Assembly: GCA_903951425.1 (NCBI GenBank)
Contig: CAJBBX010000156.1
Coordinates: forward strand, 62,001-126,000
From: an uncultured Chthonomonas sp.
GTDB taxonomy: Bacteria; Armatimonadota; Chthonomonadetes; Chthonomonadales; CAJBBX01
DNA: 64,000 nt
Reading direction: 5' to 3'
Shown: piece by piece, positions 46,601 to 53,778 of the stretch
Layout: each line of letters begins with the position of its first letter
How positions within the stretch are numbered: position 1 is the first letter of the stretch
Translations under genes and position numbers: made by a program
The notes under the pieces: model-generated
What the model was told of the DNA's origin: nothing
Seen by the model: only the letters and a program-made list of their open reading frames with translations
Databases searched by the model: none

Positions 46601-48730
46601 ACCGTATCGGAAGCCAGGCTGACCAATGCGCCCCTCTTCCCGACGGCCGGCGGATCGATCATGCAGACCGACGGGACCTTCCCGCAGATCGACCTTCGGG
46701 TCCCGAGCGCGAACAACCCCAGCGCCGCGGCTTTCGGGGCCAACCTGTCGCCCTCTGCGGCCCGGGATCGCGTCAGCGGCGCCATGATGCTCGTCTGGTC
46801 CAGCAATCGGCCCAACAACGCGGGGTCGGCGCCGGAGCGGGCTGACGTGCCGTGGAGCCTCTTCACGTCGCAGCTCACCGGCGTGTCCGGCGCCCTCGGC
46901 GCCTTCGGGCCGCTCTACGGCTGGCGATACGAACAGGCCAATGCCCAGCCCACGCGCTGGTGGCAGCCGCTGGCGGCGTCGGCGCAGTTCCCGGGCCTGA
47001 CGGCCCCGGGCGGCCTCTTCCCGTCGGAGACGGCGGACATCAAGGGTAGCGCCCAGACCCCCGTGGTGGCGGGCGCCATCGTCACCAATCCGGTCGGCGA
47101 CCCGCTCACGGTGCATTCGGCGCCTGCGCTGGTCCAGACGGAGGGCGTACCCAACCCGGCTCAGCCGCTGTGGCTCTTCTGGCAAGGCGCCGTGAACAAG
47201 ACGGCGGGCGCCGGCCTGACGATGGACAGCCGCACCTTCTATGCACCAGTGCGCAACCAGGGAGGCGTCCTTGCGCCGGACCTGACCGTCAACAACGGCG
47301 TGCCCTTCTCATTCCTCAATGACCCGGCGCTACCGAAGTACTCGCCGCGGCCGTTGCTGGCCGGCGGGGGCGCGTTCCTTTTCTGGCACGGCGGTGCGAG
47401 CGGGCGGACACGGCTCTACTACAACGTTAACACGGCCAACATCACCACGCCGACCGCTTGGAGCGCCGACGCCGCGCTACCCGTGCCGGGCGGACTGCAG
47501 ATGGTTGCCGACCCGATACCTGTCCCGCGGCGGCGCGGCGACGGAAACACGATCACCGAGATCGACGTGGTGTTCACCGGGCAGTACGCCGGCAAGCGGA
47601 CGCCTGAGATCTTCCTCACGCGGTACAACGTCGGCGACCTGATGAACCGGCGGCCTGCGCTGGCGGTCCGGGCGCAGGCCCGCGTCACCGGCGAGCTACT
47701 GGTTCGGCAGGGCGCGACCCAGACCTGGCAGTCGCGGGATGTGGCCTGGATCTTCCGTGACCCCACCACCGGCGCATGGGTCGACGGTACGGGCAACAGC
47801 GCCCAGATCGCGATCTATGTCAACGGCGCACGGGTGAACCTGGGAACGCCGACCTACGATAGCGTGACCGGTAAGCTCTACTTTAACTCAACCCTGGGCG
47901 GCCGCTTGGTGGTCAACCCGCAGTCCGGCGCGGTAGCATTCACCGACGTCGCTCCGGGCGCTCGCGATGCGGTCACCGCGGACTACACGCCGCGCACGCT
48001 CAGGCTGAACGTGACACGCTCCGACAGCGGCGTTGTTGCGGCGCCGGCGGGCTGGGGCGGCGACCCGGGCTTCGCGGCCCAGCCTCACGTGGTGGCTGCA
48101 GGGGCCAACGGATCTCCCGTGGCGTTCGTAGACCGTGCCGTCAACCCCGTCGCCTCTGCTGACCCGTCCGGCGACCTCGTCCGGTCAGGGCAGGTAGGGA
48201 ATGCCCCGGCCACGGTGTCGAGAATGTGGGTGATCTACCGCAAGACCGGCGGCGCCGAATCGGGTGGCTCCGGTGCGCTGTTCTACAAGACCATGCGGCT
48301 CGCGGTTCGGCTCCCGAGGCCGATCCTGCGCAGCACGGTGGGCGGGGCCCTGAGGGTTGCCAACAACGTCACCGTAGCCGGTAATCGGGGCCCGGTGGAG
48401 ATTGACTGGATCCGCGGCCGCCTCTACTTCACAGAGGTCGACGAGGGCCAGCGCGTGACCGTTACGTTCAACCATAGCGGCGGCTCGCTGACGGCCGACT
48501 ACACGGTCGGGTGGGTCGACGAGATGAGCGTCGCGAGCACACCAGCCGACCAGACGGCAGGTGAGGCGCTGCTGCCCACGCGGTCGGTGGTGAACGAGGG
48601 ACAGGTATCCGCCTTCAAGGATCCGTTCCAGGACAAGGTGTGGGTCTTCTGGTCCAGCACCCGGGCGGGCACGACGGACCTATATTACATGGCCGTGAGC
48701 CCGTCGTTCTACCCGCGCTCAGCTTACTGA
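40622..48730 (+). CDS. Giant exported protein 2 (2702 aa) with golvesin-like and propeller domains
   Basis: Signal peptide at about residues 1-28 (SLAGLAAVLAATIGVPGA). Two golvesin/xanthan-lyase-like ligand domains are suggested: one ending near residue 310 (VIVADAVRLVPE), one at about 470-600 (ATWRASLPEGTYSIYAW, VVADAIQFV). A PQQ-type propeller follows (about 620-1060) with repeats YFGTTDGHLWALDA, VVGNANGRLYAFDP, VIGAGDGHVYAVDL and FVANKDGRVFALDA. CARDB-like text FTVRNQGNVNLTNLRV is near 1715. Calcium-type loops are DLNGDGAFSF and DNNGDGKYQG. Strand modules VTGKLYFN and RGRLYFTE are near the C-terminus. One uninterrupted frame of 8.1 kb. Probably surface or pilus-associated; not a PilY1 homologue by any motif I can see. 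Confidence 0.8.
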   Translation: MKHTRMSSLAGLAAVLAATIGVPGACQTFTDSDWLHGRGGPQRRGSNGDPGLDSATRQLGRVWVYPATRDLPAEIVVDNTTLPPAAANATGQGFVVSGAWTYPTVADRAYGAWPPSDQTASKLGDYVYAPAIASADLATLGTDILAGLPVLGTDAASTTAYRTIHNALKASTNYARWTFGTAYPAATKQGLVDVGSRGLQPNQRYAVYIRFPSSGTTIGADAHPNIDHAMVRVSWGSDPDDPITSRIFMVDFGQTGGTWIRIRAGSGDDRYFPYDGTNPLRVTLYAETPDAVTDTSAFPYSPVIVADAVRLVPEALRGEIHAPAVSAVLPAGDATGHTAYTQLTYFGRDETTGPAYLFPTTARYTNSSGFGSVTLDPSTAYNAATNPIIADPTSSIRSAVFYCMQDDVDTVTPSNGKYGRLRWRYVARTAQTKNTTVDDADAGFSTGVTPQDFPVLDPVPASTDDFYGANYRAVAAQASAVTPRTATWRASLPEGTYSIYAWIPGAASLNPTQVARKAHYAIATLAGTVDVWLDQRNASDTATQKFGTWRLLTSGVHFIPATAGATVDATVVLDNVSAEDAAAARAVVADAIQFVAESQTSNSVVASPLVADVAWPSGVKRKVVYFGTTDGHLWALDALGVGGQSTLTTPYWVYPSVASPDPTTDLNGDGAFSFPQDDPNFISDPMSGRPNQAIDGEMTPARRAGISTFTTKNVLPDLGAFTSSPIYVETEKGLAPNIVRTPFIVVGNANGRLYAFDPVGRVDATNEPFATTISAGDVTGVPGTTRRLMTWPTTARDKWLDAGGTVAPKPFSAFADDAGVVSIASAPAAPKLDTAFRTDRVVIGAGDGHVYAVDLQGLDTKERISNPTKDGAAIWQFPESTTSLPPIMLSGALTTDDNSGRYVFSAGGRVYCVRAPDTAAGQPKDADGYLRPDWVYPYAVAPGNPAKDNDAAVEETEFTAPAYKATVHADLNSGNAVAFVANKDGRVFALDATPTTNPSAGPTVLWQSASRGSTRASAVYIDSLPPQVRYGLATAHRNPAVVLPLETGGIVGFSAVTIGASDAGIPVWSFGDATVGSVPLTALGANNIPLAAPVSYPTSSAGRGADAITANTWAYSGDDGNPQTGEPHGQMRAYWRTAWANDLLGLDMQTPDEPEISDEDGESTISLRGVEVWNAEKDKPAQPNPVWERFGDTVAATAKSGFTEWAAGHHKADSVGDPDNMVVYEWGDTIYTAAWGIIRSTVANPPLPTVTFRLFGSGQSRPSLTVGSQRDVTLDAFDYGDGSKAYAWVAKIAFPLGRGSEADAQTPGRRYTVYAQAQLNSNGINIPSLQLAAGQSLIKKSDNWHLELSAANENKLAITDKRTMAIAHPLAVSTRGAPGGAGVGPAVPNVMGWTLTPTGGAAIQELLANGNHRYNPPVGQGAQKDMVAPLGLVGHGGSATYVGVDGAGNRRDSFLVADRSNLYKLGQALNNIRVERRGLGWSYNKQLGGARGATGDVMNPLPWESFPTRVPNVSKDYPDMDASRVTLRVGSMDIGTKAATLPTAWDSATSTKRLNYVPVDLSVQVPKFQPANVSAANAYEDINGNVRALYGPMRTDTGLPATSGLFSPSAGYVGRIVVFVDNNGDGKYQGAAVQTSAQQAQTQSREEVYRSVGVGLAVSPDLNMRTEEETIDLGRAPHGAGLTPTIPFLPSGVGPYVNTPSPFDSSNGFRLFAPFTVRNQGNVNLTNLRVAKAVGNAATAANPLLWPRLNSDQVSSLQSTYLSSGAPILLGGLDPLANWRLNTPIVARAYPLPIGAAGGAANLGIVSSLDHSRGNGQYDIEIDWSLAPYSAAAPWPFSLATLGVAGGNPYIPASNPLGWAEGVNAVPTLHKARPGDGTGTTLSIPDVSYGDPLGVLATLRASGRDVRPRIGIAPPVGAPVGTYTGVVNVFEDALPLQWREWTAHYASANGGVNPLATAADNDGILNLKIDPATGAMVGSAVEPTVQNPFQLRLTVSEARLTNAPLFPTAGGSIMQTDGTFPQIDLRVPSANNPSAAAFGANLSPSAARDRVSGAMMLVWSSNRPNNAGSAPERADVPWSLFTSQLTGVSGALGAFGPLYGWRYEQANAQPTRWWQPLAASAQFPGLTAPGGLFPSETADIKGSAQTPVVAGAIVTNPVGDPLTVHSAPALVQTEGVPNPAQPLWLFWQGAVNKTAGAGLTMDSRTFYAPVRNQGGVLAPDLTVNNGVPFSFLNDPALPKYSPRPLLAGGGAFLFWHGGASGRTRLYYNVNTANITTPTAWSADAALPVPGGLQMVADPIPVPRRRGDGNTITEIDVVFTGQYAGKRTPEIFLTRYNVGDLMNRRPALAVRAQARVTGELLVRQGATQTWQSRDVAWIFRDPTTGAWVDGTGNSAQIAIYVNGARVNLGTPTYDSVTGKLYFNSTLGGRLVVNPQSGAVAFTDVAPGARDAVTADYTPRTLRLNVTRSDSGVVAAPAGWGGDPGFAAQPHVVAAGANGSPVAFVDRAVNPVASADPSGDLVRSGQVGNAPATVSRMWVIYRKTGGAESGGSGALFYKTMRLAVRLPRPILRSTVGGALRVANNVTVAGNRGPVEIDWIRGRLYFTEVDEGQRVTVTFNHSGGSLTADYTVGWVDEMSVASTPADQTAGEALLPTRSVVNEGQVSAFKDPFQDKVWVFWSSTRAGTTDLYYMAVSPSFYPRSAY

Positions 48731-48752
48731 GGGTAGACCGTGTAGTTGTATG

Positions 48753-48780
48753 CGCCGCCGTGGGGGAGCCCTCGGCGGCG
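48753..48780. terminator. 8-bp GC hairpin after the second giant gene
   Basis: CGCCGCCG (48753-48760) pairs with CGGCGGCG (48773-48780); a GGG/CCC pair extends it in the loop. It is 23 bases past the stop of the giant gene and ahead of a separate promoter, so it is a probable end point of the pilin/giant transcript, although a T tract is lacking. Confidence 0.5.
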
Positions 48781-48819
48781 GCCATTGGTGGGGTCGCAAC
48801 GAGGAGCCGGCGATCGTCC

Positions 48820-48848
48820 TTGACTCTTCGGGGAGAAGTTGCTACAAT
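48820..48848 (+). promoter_or_regulatory. Strong sigma70-type promoter of the pilM-pilQ unit
   Basis: TTGACT (48820-48825), a 17-base spacer and TACAAT (48843-48848): one mismatch from consensus in each box. It lies 73 bases before pilM, so the alignment/secretin genes are transcribed apart from the pilins. Confidence 0.8.
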
Positions 48849-48921
48849 CTAAGGTCTTCGTTGGCCCTTCAGTGCGCCGACGGAGTCGTTCTCGCTCACA
48901 TAGAATCGCGGAGGACCGGGC

Positions 48922-50199
48922 ATGGCGAGGTCGGGAGGACCGACGGTAGGGCTGGACATCGGCTCCAAGTACATCAAGGTAGCCGAAGTAGTCCCGAGCC
49001 GAAACGGCGTTGCCGTGCGGGCTCTCGGGATGGCTCCCACGCCTCCAGGCGCCCTGGAAGCGGGGGTCATCGTCGACGCGAAGCTCTTGGGCGACGCGAT
49101 CAAGAAGCTGCTCAAGGAGGCCGGCGTCGGCACACGCAGCTGTGTGAGTTCAGTATCAGGTTCGGGCGCGCTTGTCGTCCGAGTGATCGAAGTCCCGAAG
49201 ATGTCCGACTCCGAGTTGGCGGAGACGATGAAGTGGGAAGTGGAGCGCCACGTCCCGTTCGCCGCCAATGAAGTGATCATGGACTTCCAGGCCATCCAGC
49301 GCACCGACGACGATCCGGACGCCCAGAACATGGAAGTCCTGCTCGCGGTTGCGCAACAGGACATGGTCGACAAGCATGTAGAGGCCCTCTTTGCCGCGGG
49401 CCTTCAGCCGCGCAGCATCGATGTCGAGCCCCTGGCCGCCTCGCGCTGCCTGGTGGAGCTTGGCCCCGATCCGTGGGGTAAGAAGACAGTCGTCGTGGTG
49501 AACATCGGCGCGTCGATCACCGACATCGGCATCTTCCGAGATGGTGTGCTCTCCTTCCCGCGGACCCTGCCTCTGGCCGGCGACGCGATGACAAGCTCCA
49601 TCATGTCCCAGACCGGCCTTGAGGCCGATGCCGCCGAGGACCTGAAGCTACAGCACGCCGCCGTCCTCATGGGGCAGGCCCCGGCCGCACCGGCGCCGCA
49701 ACCTTCTGTAGCGGGTGGTTCCGACCTGGGGTTTGTCGACTTTTCATCGGGTGATGACAGCGGGTTGGACCTGTCTACGCCCACACTCGGTGAGCCCGAG
49801 CCGGTAGCCGCTCCTGTGGCGGCCCCCTCAGGCGATCCGACCACCATGCAGGTGTTCGGCGCCATTGCGCCGACGCTGGGCGACCTTCTGTCCGAAATAC
49901 GCCGCTCCATCGAGTACTACCGGGGTCGGTCATCTGACGGGCACATCGACCAGGTGCTCCTCTGCGGAGGAAGCGCGCGCATCAAAGATTTGGACAGGTT
50001 CCTGGCCGGCGAGCTGGGCGTACCCACCCAGGTGGCCGATGTATTCAAGTTCGCGCCTGTGTCAGCGAAGAGCGTTACTCCGGACTACCTGGAGACCATT
50101 GGCCCGTCGTTCGCCGTAGCCGTGGGCCTTGGCGCTCGAGATCTGGTCGCTGTACCTGCCACTGCCGCACCAAGCGGCCGCGGCAAGCGCAAGAAGTAG
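48922..50199 (+). CDS. pilM: Type IV pilus assembly protein PilM (actin-like ATPase)
   Basis: Cytoplasmic actin-fold protein (425 aa) that binds the N-terminus of PilN and couples the motor to the alignment complex. Phosphate-1 motif VGLDIGSKYIKVAEV is at the start. PilM signatures MKWEVERHVPF, VEPLAASRCL, VNIGASITDIGIFRDGVL and LLCGGSARIKDLDRFL are present. Compared with ordinary PilM (about 350 aa) it has an insertion of about 60 residues, rich in Pro, Ala, Ser and acidic residues, at about 250-312, just before the SEIRRSIEYYRG helix. It ends in a basic tail. First gene of the unit. Confidence 0.95.
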   Translation: MARSGGPTVGLDIGSKYIKVAEVVPSRNGVAVRALGMAPTPPGALEAGVIVDAKLLGDAIKKLLKEAGVGTRSCVSSVSGSGALVVRVIEVPKMSDSELAETMKWEVERHVPFAANEVIMDFQAIQRTDDDPDAQNMEVLLAVAQQDMVDKHVEALFAAGLQPRSIDVEPLAASRCLVELGPDPWGKKTVVVVNIGASITDIGIFRDGVLSFPRTLPLAGDAMTSSIMSQTGLEADAAEDLKLQHAAVLMGQAPAAPAPQPSVAGGSDLGFVDFSSGDDSGLDLSTPTLGEPEPVAAPVAAPSGDPTTMQVFGAIAPTLGDLLSEIRRSIEYYRGRSSDGHIDQVLLCGGSARIKDLDRFLAGELGVPTQVADVFKFAPVSAKSVTPDYLETIGPSFAVAVGLGARDLVAVPATAAPSGRGKRKK

Positions 50200-50218
50200 G
50201 GGAGGGAAGGAGCCGCTC

Positions 50219-51013
50219 ATGGTCCGTATCAACCTCCTGCCGCCGTACATCTACGCAGGCGCCAAACGTCGCAATGTGAGCATCCTCTGGGTGGTCATGG
50301 TGCTGGCTGTCGTTGGCGGTTTTATGTTCTGGAAGGTGACGATCGATACGCAGACTGCGAAGATCGTGGCCGACAAGGAAGCGCTCCAGCCGCAGATGGA
50401 TGAGGCCAAGCGGCTGCAGTCCGAGGCGGATCGCATTCTTGCGGAATCTGCCGAGATCACGAAGAAGCGCGACTTCGTCGCTGATGCTCGCAAGCATCTC
50501 GCGACCACGTACCCGCCGCTGATCGACAACGTGCGGAAGTACACGATGAAGAACGTGCTCTATAGCCAACTGACGCCCGCCGGGCAGACGGTGAGCCTAT
50601 CCGGGTACGCCACGAGCCTGGCGCAGGTTGGCCACTACATGATGTGGATGGAGCGGAACCCCGAGATCAACAGCCTGGATATCGGGCTGAGCGGGATTCC
50701 CAGCTTCCCCGTCACTCCCGGCCTGAACGGGAACGGCGGCGGCGGCCTGCGTCCACCGGGCGCCGGCGGCTACGACTTCACGGTGACCTTGAACCTGGTG
50801 AAGCCAGTGGCGGGCGCGCCGAGCTATGCCGGCGGCGGCGGCGCCCAGCAGGCCGCTGGCGGCGCGATGGCCGGCGGGATGATGATGGGTGGCGCCCCGA
50901 TGATGGGCGGCGGGGCTGCGGGTAGCGGCTTCGGTCCCGGCACCGGCGGTGGCATGACGGGTCCGAGCGGCGCACCCAGTGTGGGCGGCAAGTCGGACAA
51001 AGAGGATTATTAG
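50219..51013 (+). CDS. pilN: Type IV pilus inner-membrane alignment protein PilN with Gly/Met-rich tail
   Basis: The ATG at 50219 after GGAGGGAAGGAG gives MVRINLLPPY, the conserved PilN N-terminus that PilM grips. One transmembrane helix (about residues 20-37: VSILWVVMVLAVVGGFMFW) and a periplasmic coiled coil plus ferredoxin-like part (about 40-200) follow. The last 60 or so residues are Gly, Ala and Met (GGAMAGGMMMGGAPMMGGG), absent in classical PilN. Length 264 aa against about 180-200 in Proteobacteria. pilO follows after 4 bases. Confidence 0.92.
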   Translation: MVRINLLPPYIYAGAKRRNVSILWVVMVLAVVGGFMFWKVTIDTQTAKIVADKEALQPQMDEAKRLQSEADRILAESAEITKKRDFVADARKHLATTYPPLIDNVRKYTMKNVLYSQLTPAGQTVSLSGYATSLAQVGHYMMWMERNPEINSLDIGLSGIPSFPVTPGLNGNGGGGLRPPGAGGYDFTVTLNLVKPVAGAPSYAGGGGAQQAAGGAMAGGMMMGGAPMMGGGAAGSGFGPGTGGGMTGPSGAPSVGGKSDKEDY

Positions 51014-51017
51014 TCAT

Positions 51018-51953
51018 ATGTCAAAACTAACAGTCCTTCACATTAACATCATCGGAATCGCCATAGCCATCATCGTCGGGGCCGCGCTCTACTTCACCGT
51101 GATCACCAAGGCGAACGATGCCCAGAAGGTGGCTCAGGGGGAGTACGACGCGGTCAAGACCGAGGCAGACAAGCTTCCCGCCGCCAAGCGGAACCTGGCC
51201 GACGCCACGACCGGTCGCGCGGCGGCCATCGCTCAGTACAGCGCCTTTGAGGGGCAGTACATGCCCGTCATCGGCTACGACAAGGATGTTCTGCGCAACA
51301 TGATGCGGAACTTCTGGCCTAACGGCGGGAAGTCTTGGCCTGAGCGGTACATCAAGGTGTTTCGATCCTACATGGCTGCAGAGCAGAAGCGCAACGGCAT
51401 TGTCTGGGAGAACCCCGGTGTGCTGGTGCTGCCCAGCTTCGGCCCCGATCCGAACCGGATCGACGCGGCCGGCGCCGGTGAGGGGCTTGGTCCGGTGCTG
51501 CACTATAGCTACCAGATGAGCGTGCGCGCCCGGAACCTTCCGTCCTTGGTGCGGCACATTCAGAGCTGGTCAACAGCCAGAGGTTTCGGCGTCCCCACGG
51601 TGGACGGCCTGCAGATCCAGGGCAACTCGCCGAACCTTACGGCGTCCTACAACCTATCGCTTACGATCATCCTTCGTGATGTCGATGCTAAGTCGATCCC
51701 GCAGTCGAACGGCAGGATCACTGGTAGCGGCGGCGGCGGCGGCCCTATGGGTGGCATGGGTGGCATGGGTGGTGGCGATCGTGGCCGCGGGATGATGGGC
51801 GGCATGGGAATGCCGGGCATGGGCGGACCTCCTGGAATGTCACCGACCGGCATGGGTAGTGGCGGCGGCGCCCCGGCCGGAATGATGTCCGGCGGCGGCG
51901 CACCAGCCGCTCCGATGATGTCGGGCGGCGGCATGGCGATGGGCGCCAACTAG
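51018..51953 (+). CDS. pilO: Type IV pilus inner-membrane alignment protein PilO with Gly/Met-rich tail
   Basis: Protein of 311 aa: short cytoplasmic start, transmembrane helix at about residues 8-28 (INIIGIAIAIIVGAALYFTVI), coiled coil (about 30-80), then a globular periplasmic part with SYQMSVRARNLPSLVRHIQSW, the PilO ferredoxin-like motif region. The last 75 residues are a GGM-type low-complexity tail (GGMGGMGG, RGMMGGMGMPGMGG, SGGGAPAGMMSGGG). The start ATG at 51018 is supported by AGAGGA 11 bases upstream. PilO pairs with PilN in other organisms. Confidence 0.88.
   Translation: MSKLTVLHINIIGIAIAIIVGAALYFTVITKANDAQKVAQGEYDAVKTEADKLPAAKRNLADATTGRAAAIAQYSAFEGQYMPVIGYDKDVLRNMMRNFWPNGGKSWPERYIKVFRSYMAAEQKRNGIVWENPGVLVLPSFGPDPNRIDAAGAGEGLGPVLHYSYQMSVRARNLPSLVRHIQSWSTARGFGVPTVDGLQIQGNSPNLTASYNLSLTIILRDVDAKSIPQSNGRITGSGGGGGPMGGMGGMGGGDRGRGMMGGMGMPGMGGPPGMSPTGMGSGGGAPAGMMSGGGAPAAPMMSGGGMAMGAN
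51728..51949 (+). repeat. Low-complexity Gly/Met coding repeat in pilO
   Basis: GGC/GGT and ATG codons recur in short units (GGC-ATG-GGT and variants) through the last quarter of pilO. It codes for the tail described there and has parallels in four neighbouring genes. Confidence 0.75.
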
Positions 51954-52023
51954 CTGTGCAGATAGCATCAGGCAGTGTAACGGGCGGAGCACCGCATACG
52001 TCGCATAGACGAGGTGAGAGAAC

Positions 52024-52872
52024 GTGACCAAGCAGAGGATATGGCTCACAGCGACACTGGCAGCCGTGCTGGGCATCGGTTCGCTGGCCCTCGTCGGCTG
52101 CGGCGGTGGCGAATCCACTGAGGAGACCCCTGCCGCAGACGCATCCGGCGGCGGAAGTCCCTCCGGCGGGATGATGTCTGGCGGCGGCGCTCCCGGTGGC
52201 GGAGCGCCTATGATGCCAGCCGGCGGTAGTATGGCGATGATGAGCGGACCTCCCGGCATGGGTGGCGGCGGAGTGATGGGTGGCGGCGCTGCCCCTGCTG
52301 CAGCGGCCGGTGTTGCGCCGAAGGTGAAGACGGCTCCACCTGGCAGCAGGCTGGATCCGTTCGCTCCTTGGTGGAACTCAACGCCGCCTCCTCCTCCGGC
52401 CATCGGCCTCGTGCCGCAGATTCGCCTTGCCGCGTTCGGCACAGCGAAGAAGCCGGTTGAGGAGAAGGTGGTCGTCCAGGAGGTGCCCACGCGGCGCGTG
52501 GCGGGGATCGGCAACGGTCCAGGCGTCTACGCCCTGATCGAGGGTCCCGAGGGCCAGAGCGTTGTCCGCCCCGGCGACTCGGTAGGCGACTACAGGGTTG
52601 AGTCCATCACCGCGTCTGCTGTCGTGCTGAAGCGAACCGTGGGGAACGAGACCTATATCCAGACGGTACCCCTGACCGATGTCGGTGCGCAGTCGGCCGG
52701 CGGACTGATGGGCGGCCCCGGAGCTCCGGGCGGACCGGCCATGGGTTCTGGCGGTGGTATGCGCGGCCGGCGCCCAGGCGGCATGGGCATGATGGGTATG
52801 CCCGGCATGGGCGCCATGGGCGGTAAGGGCGGCGGCGCGTTCGGTGGCGCCGGTATGAACTCGGAAGACTGA
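52024..52872 (+). CDS. pilP: PilP-like periplasmic lipoprotein with Gly/Met-rich segments
   Basis: Lipoprotein of 282 aa starting at a GTG (GAGGTGAGAGAAC upstream); lipobox LALVGC with Cys near residue 22. A first Gly/Met/Pro segment (about residues 38-95) is followed by a PilP-like core: LDPFAPWWN, IRLAAFGTA, RRVAGIGNGPGVYALIEGPEGQSVVRPGDSVGDYRVESI (in parts), and SAVVLKRTV. These fit the PilP/GspC homology-region fold that links PilNO to the secretin. A second GGM tail (about 225-280) ends in NSED. The pilP name rests on position between pilO and pilQ and on the HR-like core, not on strong identity. Confidence 0.8.
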   Translation: MTKQRIWLTATLAAVLGIGSLALVGCGGGESTEETPAADASGGGSPSGGMMSGGGAPGGGAPMMPAGGSMAMMSGPPGMGGGGVMGGGAAPAAAAGVAPKVKTAPPGSRLDPFAPWWNSTPPPPPAIGLVPQIRLAAFGTAKKPVEEKVVVQEVPTRRVAGIGNGPGVYALIEGPEGQSVVRPGDSVGDYRVESITASAVVLKRTVGNETYIQTVPLTDVGAQSAGGLMGGPGAPGGPAMGSGGGMRGRRPGGMGMMGMPGMGAMGGKGGGAFGGAGMNSED

Positions 52873-52958
52873 TATCTGACCGCGTTTGGCGTGCTGCGCT
52901 ACGGCGTAGTTCGGCTGAGCGCTGAAACATGTTGCAACAACCCAGGAGGAAGGCTTCG

Positions 52959-53717
52959 ATGGCAAGCGCATTCCGGCGTGCAGTTGGCACGGTTAGTCTT
53001 GTAGCACTGGCTGTCGTGCTTGGTACGGTGGCGGCTCCGGCCGTAGCCCAGGACGGTGGCAGCACCGAGGTGAACACGAAGAAGGTCACGCTCAACCTGG
53101 AGAATGCCAACATCCAGTATGCGCTGAAGATGCTCTTCCAGATGGTGAACGTGAACTACAACATTGATACCAATGTTCAAGGCTCCGTGACCATTTCGCT
53201 CAACGAGGTGGGCTTCCGTATCGCCCTTGAGCAGATCCTGAAGTCGAGCCAGTCGCAGCTTCCGCTCACCTACCGCGTGGAGGACGGCATCTACCACGTG
53301 TCGGTGAAGCAGGAGGTCATCGAGGAGCAGCCTGCTGATACCGGCAGCGAGACCGAGACGACGCCCGTGAAGAAGGCCAGGACCCAGAAGATCCAGATCA
53401 ACTTTGCTGACTCGATGGATATCGCCATGGTCTTCGGCGGCGGCGCTATCCAGTCCAATCAGTCGCGCATGGGCATGGGCGGCGGCGGCTACGGCGGCGG
53501 CATGGGCGGCTACGGAGGCGGCGGTGGCATGGGCGGCATGGGCCAAGGCGGCATGGGCCAAGGCGGCTTCGGCGGCGGCGGCGGCGGCTTTGGCGGCAAT
53601 AGCTTCGGCGGCGGCGGCGGCGGCTTTGGCGGCAACCGCGGTGGCGGTGGCTTCGGCGGCGGCGGCGGTGGCTTTGGTGGCGGCGGCGGCTTCGGCGGCA
53701 ATCGCGGCTCTTTCTAG
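52959..53717 (+). CDS. STN (secretin N0-like) domain protein with glycine-rich tail
   Basis: Exported protein of 252 aa: signal peptide (LVALAVVLGTVAAPAVA), then an STN/N0-type domain (about residues 40-112: VTLNLENANIQYALKMLFQMVNVNYNIDTNV in parts, AFRIALEQIL-type LEQILKSS, YRVEDGIYHVSV). A linker with acidic residues and a second small strand segment (KIQINFADSMDIAMVFGGG) follow, then about 80 residues of almost only Gly with Met, Phe, Tyr and Gln. There is no secretin pore domain. Start at the ATG at 52959 with AGGAGGAAGG upstream. It may be a split N-terminal secretin ring or a pilotin-like partner for the next gene. Confidence 0.82.
   Translation: MASAFRRAVGTVSLVALAVVLGTVAAPAVAQDGGSTEVNTKKVTLNLENANIQYALKMLFQMVNVNYNIDTNVQGSVTISLNEVGFRIALEQILKSSQSQLPLTYRVEDGIYHVSVKQEVIEEQPADTGSETETTPVKKARTQKIQINFADSMDIAMVFGGGAIQSNQSRMGMGGGGYGGGMGGYGGGGGMGGMGQGGMGQGGFGGGGGGFGGNSFGGGGGGFGGNRGGGGFGGGGGGFGGGGGFGGNRGSF
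53469..53705 (+). repeat. Low-complexity glycine coding repeat
   Basis: GGC-dominated repeat (GGCGGCGGC, GGCATGGGCCAAGGC) coding for the Gly tail of the STN protein. It leaves all six frames open, which creates false ORFs. Confidence 0.8.
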
Positions 53718-53778
53718 GCGGTCGGCGAGCGGCAAGACCGACGCTGGCGTAATGGAACTCCGAGGGAGGACACAGACC

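Noticed and set aside
53404-53778. Upstream extension of the secretin frame with poly-Ala translation
   Set aside because: It is the STN gene's glycine repeat read in another frame; the secretin has its own ribosome site, start and signal peptide at 53779.
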